The position numbers and the translations under genes were made by a program. A DNA stretch of 14,093 bases, from the NCBI GenBank assembly GCA_018969885.1, contig JAGWXN010000054.1, positions 1 through 14,093 of the forward strand. The letters are read 5' to 3'. The notes below the pieces were generated by a model, which did not search any database, was not told where the DNA came from, and saw nothing but the letters and a program-made list of their open reading frames with translations. Shown in pieces: positions 6,875-13,519 of this stretch; position 1 is the stretch's first letter; each line of letters opens with the position of its first letter. Source of the stretch: Betaproteobacteria bacterium. GTDB lineage: Bacteria > Pseudomonadota > Gammaproteobacteria > Burkholderiales > Burkholderiaceae.

Positions 6875-6883
6875 GCGTCGCCC
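6855..6883 (+). terminator. Stem-loop over the tetR-like stop codon, possible bidirectional terminator
   Basis: GGGCGGCGCTC, a 7-base loop, then GAGCGTCGCCC: an 11-bp stem with ten Watson-Crick pairs and one G-T pair. The TGA at 6872-6874 lies at the loop/stem edge. There is no T-run after it on either strand, so it is not a textbook intrinsic terminator. On the minus strand the same arms form with one A-C mismatch, 76-104 bases past the end of operon B, so it could limit readthrough between the converging units or protect mRNA ends. Confidence 0.45.
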
Positions 6884-6958
6884 ATACTCTGCACTGCATC
6901 CATCGCTTGCTGAGGCTTGACGCCGGTCGTTTGCTTCAACCATGCGTTCGCCATCGAC

Positions 6959-8149
6959 TCAGTCGGCAAACTTCCAAACCTTACGTTGCACATCCGGCGT
7001 AAGGATCCGATGTGGAACGTCACCGTCTCCCGTCTCCCGCATCTGGTAGGTATTGAGCCCGCGGAACGTTTTCAACTGAGTGAACTCCTTCATGATGATC
7101 TCGCGTGCCTTGGCCGGTGGTGTGCTGCCATCAACGCCGTTGCGGCGCAAAATGTCCGCCAGCAGCAGCATGGCGTCATAGGCAATATTGTTATTAGCCA
7201 TGTTGGCGGGCACGCCGAGCGCGGGATCCTTGATGCGGTCAACATAGCGCTGCACTACGGTCTTGTAGAGTGCATTGTCGCCATTGCTTTCGTCGTTAGT
7301 GGAGAAGCCGATCGTGTGCCAGTTCGTGCCTGCGTCGCCGACGTTGTTCACGAAGGACCCCGGCCAGATGATGGAGTTGGCGAGGACCGGTTTGCGATAA
7401 CCCTGTGAGGCGAATTCCTTGGCAAGCAAAATTCCCGAAGGCGTAAGCGCGACCGCGAATACGGCATCAGGGTTGAGCGCCTTCACCTTGATGGCCACCG
7501 GAGACAGATCGGTTGCGCGCGTGGAAAACTCGATCACCTCGGCTACTTGAAGCCCGTTCTTGCGCGCAAGCGCCTCGAAGATCTCTGCGCCAGCCTTGCC
7601 TGAAGCTTCCCGGACATCCGCTACGATGGCGATTCGCTTCACATCGGGGTATTTCTTTTGGAATGCCGCGAAACCCTGTGGAATGGCAGTGTCGTCGGCG
7701 GGACCTAATCGCAGCGTCCAGGGGCGAACGGTAATGCCGGGCTTGCTCGCATTGACTGTGATGGCGGGCATCTTGAGTTGATTGGCGATTGGGCTCACGG
7801 TTTCCCATTGAGTGCCGGTCATGGGGCCAATCACCCCGAACGCGCCTTCGTTCATGAGCTTTCGGAATAGAAGCACCGCCTGGCCTGGGTCAAGCTGGCT
7901 GTCTTCTGTCTGCAGCACAACCTGACTGCCATTGATCCCGCCCTTTGCGTTGATATCCTCAACCGCGATCTTCATCACGACCTCCTGCAGCTTGCCGTAG
8001 GAGGACGCGGGCCCGGTCATGATGGCGATATGACCGATCTTGATGGGTGGCTTCGACTGAGCGCCGGCGAGGGGCGCCCAGGATGCGGTGGCGAGCGCAC
8101 TCGCTGCGGCCGCGGCGGTGGCCAGAAACTGTTTCCGGGTCTGCATCAT
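6959..8149 (-). CDS. Liv/HAAT-type ABC transporter periplasmic substrate-binding protein of operon B
   Basis: Periplasmic ligand-binding protein (396 aa), last gene of operon B. The start is ATG 8149 or the adjacent ATG 8146; AAGGAG lies 4 or 7 bp upstream respectively, so the second may be the true one. A Sec-type signal peptide covers about residues 1-31 (TRKQFLATAAAAASALA, cleavage near AGAQ). The mature protein opens with PPIKIGHIAIMTGPASSYGK, then the Peripla_BP_6 core: VVMKIAVEDINAKGGINGSQVVLQTEDSQLDP, FGVIGPMTGTQWETVSPIAN, KRIAIVADVREASGKAGAEIFE, and the end VQRKVWKFAD. The ORF is open further to 8332, but that part has no signal peptide or ribosome site. It is divergent in sequence from the binding protein of operon A, so the two importers should have different ligands. 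Ligand not deducible; family members bind amino acids, amides and aromatic acids. Confidence 0.93.
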   Translation of the reverse strand: MMQTRKQFLATAAAAASALATASWAPLAGAQSKPPIKIGHIAIMTGPASSYGKLQEVVMKIAVEDINAKGGINGSQVVLQTEDSQLDPGQAVLLFRKLMNEGAFGVIGPMTGTQWETVSPIANQLKMPAITVNASKPGITVRPWTLRLGPADDTAIPQGFAAFQKKYPDVKRIAIVADVREASGKAGAEIFEALARKNGLQVAEVIEFSTRATDLSPVAIKVKALNPDAVFAVALTPSGILLAKEFASQGYRKPVLANSIIWPGSFVNNVGDAGTNWHTIGFSTNDESNGDNALYKTVVQRYVDRIKDPALGVPANMANNNIAYDAMLLLADILRRNGVDGSTPPAKAREIIMKEFTQLKTFRGLNTYQMRETGDGDVPHRILTPDVQRKVWKFAD

Positions 8150-8192
8150 GTGTCTCCTTGTGTGAATGTGATGGTGAGCGCCGTCGTGCCGA

Positions 8193-8924
8193 TCAGCTAT
8201 TTCCCAGGTAGCCCGCAACAATTGCGGGATCGTTAGCCAGTTCGCGGGCCGCGCCCTCAGCAACGAAAACGCCCTGTGAAAGCACAAAGGCGCGCTGCGC
8301 GAGCGCGAGCGCGCCCCGGACATTCTGTTCAACGATGAGGGTAGTGACTCCGGCGTCGCGCAACTCCGCGAGCACCTGAAACACTTCTCGGGTTAGCAGC
8401 GGCGATAGCCCAAGGGAAGGCTCATCAACCAGCAGGATCTGGGGCGGGTTGATGATTGCACGGGCTAGCGAGAGCATCTGCTGCTCGCCACCTGACAGAT
8501 TGCCGGCCAGTTGTGCACTACGCTCCCTGAGCCTCGGGAAACGTCTGAACACCCGGGCCACCGATTCGTCAAATGGTTGGTCGACGGGCCGGATCTCCCA
8601 GGCGAGCAGCAGGTTTTCCTCAACCGTCATTTGTCGCAGCGTGCCTCGGCCCTCGGGAACATGAAGAAGGCCGGCGCGGGCCAGTTGGTGTGCACCGATC
8701 TCGGCGATACGGAATTCACCCGCTGGAACGCGTAGTAATGCGTCGCCTGCGGCGATCGGCAGGATTCCTGAGAGCGCCTTCATCAGCGTGGTTTTGCCCG
8801 CGCCGTTGGCGCCCACAATCGCGACCGTTTCGCCGGCACTGACGGCAAAGCTGACCCCGCGTAGCGCGCGGATGGCGCCATAGGCCACCTGCAGGTTACG
8901 AACTTCGAGAAGAGGCGAACTCAC
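8193..8924 (-). CDS. livF: LivF-type ABC transporter ATP-binding protein
   Basis: One of the two cytoplasmic ATPases (243 aa) driving the operon B importer. Walker A GANGAGKT is at residues 38-45, the signature LSGGEQQ at 143-149, and Walker B ILLVDEP at 163-169. The LivF hallmarks VPEGRGTLRQMTVEENLLL (about 89-107) and VEQN (199-201 region, replacing the usual H-loop histidine) distinguish it from LivG. The end VAGYLGNS is typical. The start is GTG 8924, overlapping the livG stop as GTGA, with GGAGGGG just upstream; length matches the family (about 235-245 aa). It lies 43 bp before the binding-protein gene. Confidence 0.95.
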   Translation of the reverse strand: MSSPLLEVRNLQVAYGAIRALRGVSFAVSAGETVAIVGANGAGKTTLMKALSGILPIAAGDALLRVPAGEFRIAEIGAHQLARAGLLHVPEGRGTLRQMTVEENLLLAWEIRPVDQPFDESVARVFRRFPRLRERSAQLAGNLSGGEQQMLSLARAIINPPQILLVDEPSLGLSPLLTREVFQVLAELRDAGVTTLIVEQNVRGALALAQRAFVLSQGVFVAEGAARELANDPAIVAGYLGNS

Positions 8925-9706
8925 ATCGCCCCTCCCGACGGGACCGCGCCATCGTCACCCAGGTAGGCGCGACGCACGTCGGGATGCGACAGAACAGATT
9001 CAGGCGGTCCATCGGCGATCTTTCGACCGTAGTCGAGTGCGATGATCCGGTCGGAGAGCGCGCGAATCAGACTCATGTCGTGCTCGATCAATGCGATCGC
9101 CTGTACCCGTGGCCGCGCGATCCGAATGTCCTCGACCAGCTGTGCGGTCTCGGTCTCGTTCATACCGGCTGCAGGCTCGTCGAGCAACAGCATCATGGGG
9201 CGTCCCGCAAGTGCACGCGCAATCTCCAGGCGCCTGGCCTCGCCATAGGCGAGGCTATCCGCGCGGTGATTGGCCTTCGCGGAGAGTCCCATCAGGGTGA
9301 TGAACTCCATCGCCTCCTCGATCGCCGCACGCCGCCTGGGCCCGGGAATGAGGGTGGCGAGAACCGAGCGGAGCGGCTTCACCGCAAAGGTCTTGTTGGC
9401 CACCATTACGTTCTCGAGCACGGTCATACGTCGGAACAGACGGATGTTCTGAAAGGTGCGGGCAATGCCCAGGCGGCCGATTCGATGCAGCGGGAGGTGA
9501 GTGATCTCGGTGCCACAAAAACGGATTGAGCCCTCAGTGGCACGATAAAAACCGGTGATGGTGTTGATGAGCGCAGTTTTTCCCGCGCCGTTTGGCCCGA
9601 TGATCCCCAAGATCTCGCTCTGAAAAAGATCGAGATCGATGCCGTCGATCGCCTTGACGCCACCAAAATATTTTCGCAGCGACCTAACCTCCAGCACCGC
9701 GCTCAT
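8921..9706 (-). CDS. livG: LivG-type ABC transporter ATP-binding protein
   Basis: Second cytoplasmic ATPase (261 aa) of the operon B importer. Walker A GPNGAGKT is at residues 37-44, the Q-loop in RTFQNIRLF (Gln86), the signature LAYGEARR at 152-159, Walker B MMLLLDEP at 171-178, and the H-loop in IEHDM (His209). The tail GPPESVLSHPDVRRAYLGDD is the LivG/LivF-type C-terminal segment. The insertion between Q-loop and signature (about residues 100-150) is that of LivG. The ATG at 9706 overlaps the livM stop as ATGA; the open frame to 9817 has no family similarity and lies inside livM. All ATPase motifs are intact. Confidence 0.95.
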   Translation of the reverse strand: MSAVLEVRSLRKYFGGVKAIDGIDLDLFQSEILGIIGPNGAGKTALINTITGFYRATEGSIRFCGTEITHLPLHRIGRLGIARTFQNIRLFRRMTVLENVMVANKTFAVKPLRSVLATLIPGPRRRAAIEEAMEFITLMGLSAKANHRADSLAYGEARRLEIARALAGRPMMLLLDEPAAGMNETETAQLVEDIRIARPRVQAIALIEHDMSLIRALSDRIIALDYGRKIADGPPESVLSHPDVRRAYLGDDGAVPSGGAM

Positions 9707-10530
9707 TTGCCCTGGCCTTGACCGATTCGGGCAGTGATCACCCGGAACGACAGCAAGCCCTCGGGCCGGAATAGCAGCATGATCACAATCACTAGTCCGA
9801 AAATGGTGGGCCGCCACTCGGCCAGCACGCGGAAATACTCCGGTAGCAACGTCATGACGGTCGCACCCAGAATCGGTCCGAACATGTTGTTAACGCCGCC
9901 CAGGATCACGTAGAGCACGACGTAGATCGACACCAGGATGTCGAAGTTGTCGGGTCGAACGAAATTCATGAAATGGCCGTAGAGCGCGCCACCGATCGCC
10001 GCAATGGCTGCCCCGATAGAAAATGCTGCGAGCTTGACCCAAGCCGTGTTGATTCCGAGCGATTCCGCCACCCGGTCGTCTTCGCGGACGGCATCGAACA
10101 CGCGCTGCAGCGGGCTGATGGACAGACACCAGAGCCCGACACCGATCACCAATACCGCCGCCAGGACGGTTGTGAGATCAGCACCGCTCATGCCGCCAAA
10201 GCCCTGTACGCCGCCGACCAGCTTGAAATTCTCGAGGCCGACGCGCACGCAGAAAGTCACGCCAATCGTGACCATGATCAGATAGATCCCGCGTACCCTG
10301 AGGGCAGGCCAGCCGATCAGCATGGCGAGCAATGCGCTCAGCACTGCCCCCCCGATCGCTGCAGGGATCAGGGGAACTCCCAGTTTCACTGTCAGTAGGC
10401 CGGACGTATAGCAGCCGATCGCCATGAACGCGCCCTGCGCAAACGACAGATTGCCTGCGAGCAGCACGACGTAGACGCTCCAGGCAAGAATCAGGTTGAT
10501 ACCAGTGAAGAACAGCTGGTCGGTGATCAC
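9703..10530 (-). CDS. livM: LivM-type ABC transporter permease of operon B
   Basis: Inner-membrane permease (275 aa). The LivM motif is LAGNLSFAQGAFMAIGCY near residues 24-41; further membrane segments follow (SALLAMLIGWPALRVRG, TTVLAAVLVIGVGLWCL, FSIGAAIAAIGGALYG, VVLYVILGG), with the ATPase-contact loop VREDDRVAESLGIN. The end LFRPEGLLSF is the usual family end. I chose GTG 10530, because it overlaps the livH stop as GTGA, has GGGGAG about 9 bp upstream, and gives an N-terminus that starts directly before the first membrane segment. The open frame continues to 10608 but that piece lies inside livH. It is clearly different in sequence from the operon A LivM and lacks its long N-terminal extension. 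Confidence 0.92.
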   Translation of the reverse strand: MITDQLFFTGINLILAWSVYVVLLAGNLSFAQGAFMAIGCYTSGLLTVKLGVPLIPAAIGGAVLSALLAMLIGWPALRVRGIYLIMVTIGVTFCVRVGLENFKLVGGVQGFGGMSGADLTTVLAAVLVIGVGLWCLSISPLQRVFDAVREDDRVAESLGINTAWVKLAAFSIGAAIAAIGGALYGHFMNFVRPDNFDILVSIYVVLYVILGGVNNMFGPILGATVMTLLPEYFRVLAEWRPTIFGLVIVIMLLFRPEGLLSFRVITARIGQGQGK

Positions 10531-11408
10531 ACTCGCTGCTCCCCGGCATGCAAGCCACCGAAGAGTCCGCCGCGTCGCCAGATCAGCACAATCAGCATTG
10601 CTACCCAAACGGTCATCTCGCCGAGGCGCCCGAGACCGAACTGAAAAGTAAGAGCCTCCAGAACGCCGATCAGGAGGCCGGCAATGACGGCTCCGCGCAG
10701 ATCACCCATGCCACCGATTGCCATGATCGCAACCGCTTTCAGACCAAAGGTGAGGCCCAGTTCGGGATTGGCCACGCCCGTGCGCAGCGCGAGGAGCAGG
10801 CCCGCCACCGCAGCGAGCGCCGAGGATACGAAGAACACAGTCTGGGTGACGCGTCGTACGTCGATGCCAAGGAGCGCGGCGTTGGTCGAGGATTCTGCTA
10901 CCGCGCGGATCCTTCGGCCGGCCGAGGTGCGCGATACCGCGAGGTGAAGCGCTAGCATCAGTGCGAAGGTAACCGCGAGAATGATGAGCTGAATCCAGAG
11001 AAACCTCACCCCGGCAACAGTGAAACCCTCTTTGAAAATGCCTGACGTCAGTCCGAGGTCGACGGGCTCTGAGCCCCAGACCTTATGGGTGATGTCGACC
11101 AACACCAATCCGAGTGATAGGGACGAGAGTGCTGCGGTGGTCTTCGCGTCATCGCTCTGAAAGCGGCGAAAACTGACGAACTCGGTGAGGAGTCCCATGA
11201 GCCCCCCGACCATGAAGGCGAGCGGAAACGCCCACCAGACCGAGGTGTGGGCCGCGCACACCAAGCCGACGATGCCCCCGAACATAAAGACCTCGGGGTG
11301 CGCGAAATTGAGCTTGTCCAGCACCCCGATCACCAGCGTGAAACCGATTGCGACCAGCGCGTACATCGCGCCGATCACAAGCCCGTTGGTGATCTGCCCG
11401 AGAAGCAT
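10527..11408 (-). CDS. livH: LivH-type ABC transporter permease of operon B
   Basis: Inner-membrane permease (293 aa), channel partner of the following LivM. It begins MLLGQITNGLVIGAMYALVAIGFTL without the interval, the standard LivH first helix at about residues 5-26. The family motif appears as LNFAHPEVFMFGG, where the usual NFAHG has Pro-Glu in place of Gly. The ATPase-contact loop is RAVAESSTNAALLGIDV, and GLKAVAIMAIGGMGDLRGAVIAGLLIG is the conserved C-terminal helix region, reported here only as a motif of mixed conserved positions. It starts 31 bp after the flavin monooxygenase stop; only a weak ribosome binding site is visible, and a stem-loop over the preceding stop codon lies in this gap. 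Confidence 0.93.
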   Translation of the reverse strand: MLLGQITNGLVIGAMYALVAIGFTLVIGVLDKLNFAHPEVFMFGGIVGLVCAAHTSVWWAFPLAFMVGGLMGLLTEFVSFRRFQSDDAKTTAALSSLSLGLVLVDITHKVWGSEPVDLGLTSGIFKEGFTVAGVRFLWIQLIILAVTFALMLALHLAVSRTSAGRRIRAVAESSTNAALLGIDVRRVTQTVFFVSSALAAVAGLLLALRTGVANPELGLTFGLKAVAIMAIGGMGDLRGAVIAGLLIGVLEALTFQFGLGRLGEMTVWVAMLIVLIWRRGGLFGGLHAGEQRV

Positions 11409-11428
11409 CTGCGGCTCAGGGCGGGGGC

Positions 11429-11451
11429 GTGGCAGCGACTTAAGCTGCCAC
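11429..11451 (-). other. Stem-loop over the LLM stop codon
   Basis: Minus strand GTGGCAGC, 7-base loop, GCTGCCAC: a perfect 8-bp stem whose loop contains the TAA stop of the monooxygenase (11440-11442). It is followed by GCCCCCGCCC, not a U-run, so it is not an intrinsic terminator. It sits between the enzyme part and the transport part of operon B and could set differential mRNA stability or coupling. Confidence 0.55.
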
Positions 11452-12609
11452 TAACGCCTCGGTTTCGGTACCAAGCTTCTGAATGGCGGGCAGCACGTCG
11501 CGCGCAAAGCGCTCCATGTTGGCGCGGGTCATATCCGCGGGCAGGGTGCCGAACTGACACATGGTGAGCAGATTGCCGAAACGCATGTCGCGCCAGTAGG
11601 ACTCTAGCGTCTCGCGCACCGTGCTTGCGCTACCGCAGAGGAACATTCCAAGCTCCACGGCCTTCTCCAGGGTAATGTCGCCCGAGAGCGAACCCTTGGC
11701 CGCAGCGATACCGCGCATCGATTCGCGCGAGGTGTAGCCCGGGGGCAGCAGCATCTCGAAGGGCATCTTGAGAAAGCGGTTTCGGAAGATCTCGAAATGG
11801 GGTTTGGCCTCGCGGCGGGCGGATTCATCGGTATCACCCACGTAAACCGGCACCGCCCAGCCGAGCTGGTGATCGCCAGGCTCGTAGCCTGAGTTTCGCG
11901 CGGTGTCGCGATAGAGATTCAGGTATTTCGACACCGCCGCGGCAGGGCTGAAGGTTTGCAGGTAGGTGTAGCGCCGGTCCGGGTGCGAGGCCCAGTCGAT
12001 GGTTTCCTTGCTGCCCTGGGAGGGAATCCAGATGGGCGGATGTGGCCGCTGGAAGGGGCGGGGCCAGAGATTCACATAGCTCACGTTGTAGTGCTTGCCC
12101 TGGAAAGAGAAGGGCCCGGGATCAGTCCAGGCGCGCACGATCAGGTCGTGCGCTTCGTGGAAACGGTCGTGAGAGAAGGTGGGGTTCACGCCGAAGGTGT
12201 GGTATTCGGCGCCGATGCCGCGCACAAAGCCGCTGATCAGGCGGCCGCCTGTGATGACATCGATCATCGCGTGCTCTTCCGCGATGGTGAGCGGGTGTTC
12301 GCGCAGCGGCAATGCGCTGCCCAGGATGGCGATCTTCGCGCGTGTCGTACGCCGGGCGAGCGCGCTGGCGGTGACGATCGGCGAGGGCATGATGCCGTAG
12401 GCGGTCTGATGATGTTCGTTGACCGCAACCCCATCCCATCCGAGGGTCTCGCCGTATTCCAGTTCATCGAGAAAACGGTTGTAGAGCTGATGGCCTTTTA
12501 CCGGATCGAAGAGCGCATTGGGGAGCTTCATCCAGACGGTGTCATAGGCGCTCGACTTTTGAAGATCGAGATCGGCGTAGGGCATCAGGTGAAAGAGAAT
12601 GACTTGCAT
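11440..12609 (-). CDS. LLM-class (luciferase-like) flavin-dependent monooxygenase
   Basis: Predicted cytoplasmic flavin enzyme (389 aa) of the bacterial-luciferase-like family, which uses reduced FMN from a separate reductase to insert one oxygen atom. Visible landmarks: N-terminal strand MQVILFHLMPYADL, GETLGWDGVAVNEHHQTAYG with the family NEHH at residues 64-67, AKIAILGSALPLREHPLTIAEE (about 91-112), GGRLISGFVRG (121-131) and the domain-closing PRPFQRPHPPIWIPSQGS (183-200). ATG 12609 has AGGGAAG upstream; the open frame to 12729 lies inside the upstream hydrolase. It begins 4 bp after that hydrolase. No flavin reductase is encoded nearby, so FMNH2 must come from elsewhere. A type II Baeyer-Villiger or heteroatom/ring-opening oxygenation would fit the hydrolase neighbour (inference). 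Stop codon lies in a stem-loop. Confidence 0.9.
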   Translation of the reverse strand: MQVILFHLMPYADLDLQKSSAYDTVWMKLPNALFDPVKGHQLYNRFLDELEYGETLGWDGVAVNEHHQTAYGIMPSPIVTASALARRTTRAKIAILGSALPLREHPLTIAEEHAMIDVITGGRLISGFVRGIGAEYHTFGVNPTFSHDRFHEAHDLIVRAWTDPGPFSFQGKHYNVSYVNLWPRPFQRPHPPIWIPSQGSKETIDWASHPDRRYTYLQTFSPAAAVSKYLNLYRDTARNSGYEPGDHQLGWAVPVYVGDTDESARREAKPHFEIFRNRFLKMPFEMLLPPGYTSRESMRGIAAAKGSLSGDITLEKAVELGMFLCGSASTVRETLESYWRDMRFGNLLTMCQFGTLPADMTRANMERFARDVLPAIQKLGTETEALVAA

Positions 12610-12613
12610 GGTG

Positions 12614-13390
12614 TTACTTCCCTGCCAGGAATTTGAAAAGGATGTCACAGAACTCATCGGGCCGTTCAGACTGGGGCAAGTGCCCACAATGCGGAATGAC
12701 GGTGATGCTCGCCTGAGGCATGGCCTCACGGAAGGCCTGTGTGGCGCCTACTGGCAGGATCTGATCCTGCTCGCCCCAGATGATCTGGGTGGGGACATCG
12801 ATTCGTTTCACCCACTTGTGCAGTTTGGGATCATGTAGGCGAGGCTCCCAGGCGAGCCGAGCGAAAGTGAAGCGGTTTTTCTGCAGCACTTCCTGCTGCT
12901 CAGGGGTAGGGGGTACCGATAGCATGCGCTCGGCAATGCTCTGATCGTGAAACGTGTTCCGAACCAACTGCTCTGGGCTCCAGAGAAAAACGTCGCCTGG
13001 CACCACGCCCGGCGTGCGAAGGCCGGCCGGACCGATCATTGAGAGCGTCTTGATGCGCGACGTGTCGCGCACCGCCATTTCAAGCGCGAGCCAGCCGCCG
13101 AGCGAGCTTCCGAGCACATGCACGCCGTTGAGTTGATGCTCGCGCATGAAGTTGAGATAGAAATAAGCGAGGTCGTGAATATTTTCGAGCCACTCGGGTT
13201 CGTCGGACTGCCCGAATCCCGGGTGCTCCGGAATCCAGACATCGAACCGTTCAGCCAGCTTCAGCATGAAGGGCTGGATCCCCGCGACGCCGTTTGCGCC
13301 GTGCAGGTAAAGGAGGGGGGTGCCTCGACCGCTGCGCAGCAGTCGCGTTCGGCAGCCGTCAATCTGGACAAAGCTCTCGATGAAGCTCAC
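12614..13390 (-). CDS. Alpha/beta hydrolase of operon B (MhpC-like)
   Basis: Predicted cytoplasmic serine hydrolase (258 aa), first gene of operon B. The oxyanion segment LLYLHGANG is at about residues 26-34. The nucleophile Ser96 is in LGSSLGGW (G-x-S-x-G), the acid Asp209 in IIWGEQDQILP, and the catalytic His237 in IPHCGHLPQSERP: a complete triad with family-typical length. The sequence VWIPEHPGFGQSDEP is the conserved strand-4 region of MhpC/BphD-like enzymes, which cleave C-C bonds of ring-cleavage products or esters. The start is GTG 13390 with GGAG 8 bp upstream. The stop is 4 bp before the monooxygenase ATG, so the pair is probably co-translated. It is only distantly similar to the operon A hydrolase. 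Substrate unknown. Confidence 0.93.
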   Translation of the reverse strand: MSFIESFVQIDGCRTRLLRSGRGTPLLYLHGANGVAGIQPFMLKLAERFDVWIPEHPGFGQSDEPEWLENIHDLAYFYLNFMREHQLNGVHVLGSSLGGWLALEMAVRDTSRIKTLSMIGPAGLRTPGVVPGDVFLWSPEQLVRNTFHDQSIAERMLSVPPTPEQQEVLQKNRFTFARLAWEPRLHDPKLHKWVKRIDVPTQIIWGEQDQILPVGATQAFREAMPQASITVIPHCGHLPQSERPDEFCDILFKFLAGK

Positions 13391-13519
13391 GTAGGGGTCT
13401 CCGGATCAGGTCTTATTCTTATGTTTGAGTGGTGACATTGAACGTACTGAAGCAGCCACAAAGGGACCGTCTCAAATCGAAAGGGTATGCAGATCTGAGG
13501 CCCTTGTAAAGAAAATGAC
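13391..13519. other. Divergent intergenic region between operon B and the PhnV/PotC-like permease
   Basis: 129 bp, more AT-rich than the genes. It should carry promoters for both directions, but I could not find a convincing -35/-10 pair on either strand. It holds an 8-bp palindrome CAGATCTG (13490-13497), a CGTCTCAAA at 13468-13476 that also occurs at the operon A promoter, and an inverse copy TTTGAG at 13424-13429. Confidence 0.4.

Noticed and set aside
6955..6965. Palindrome CGACTCAGTCG over the operon B binding-protein stop
   Set aside because: Arms of 5 bp with a single central base give little RNA stem; no T-run.
6739..7023. Minus-strand open frame across the convergent gap with a protein-like stretch (ANAWLKQTTGV)
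   Set aside because: It overlaps the tetR-like gene antisense and the binding-protein gene; no start signal and no recognisable family.
8150..8332. Upstream extension of the operon B binding protein
   Set aside because: It lies largely inside livF, and the signal peptide and AAGGAG belong to the ATG pair at 8149/8146.
9707..9817. Upstream extension of livG
   Set aside because: It lies inside livM; the ATGA overlap at 9706 gives the family-typical start.
12610..12729. Upstream extension of the LLM monooxygenase
   Set aside because: It lies inside the alpha/beta hydrolase gene; MQVILFHLMP is the natural first strand of the fold.
13481..13505. AAGGG...CCCTT inverted repeat as a hairpin upstream of the PhnV-like permease
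   Set aside because: 5-bp arms with a 15-base loop are too weak to claim a structure.
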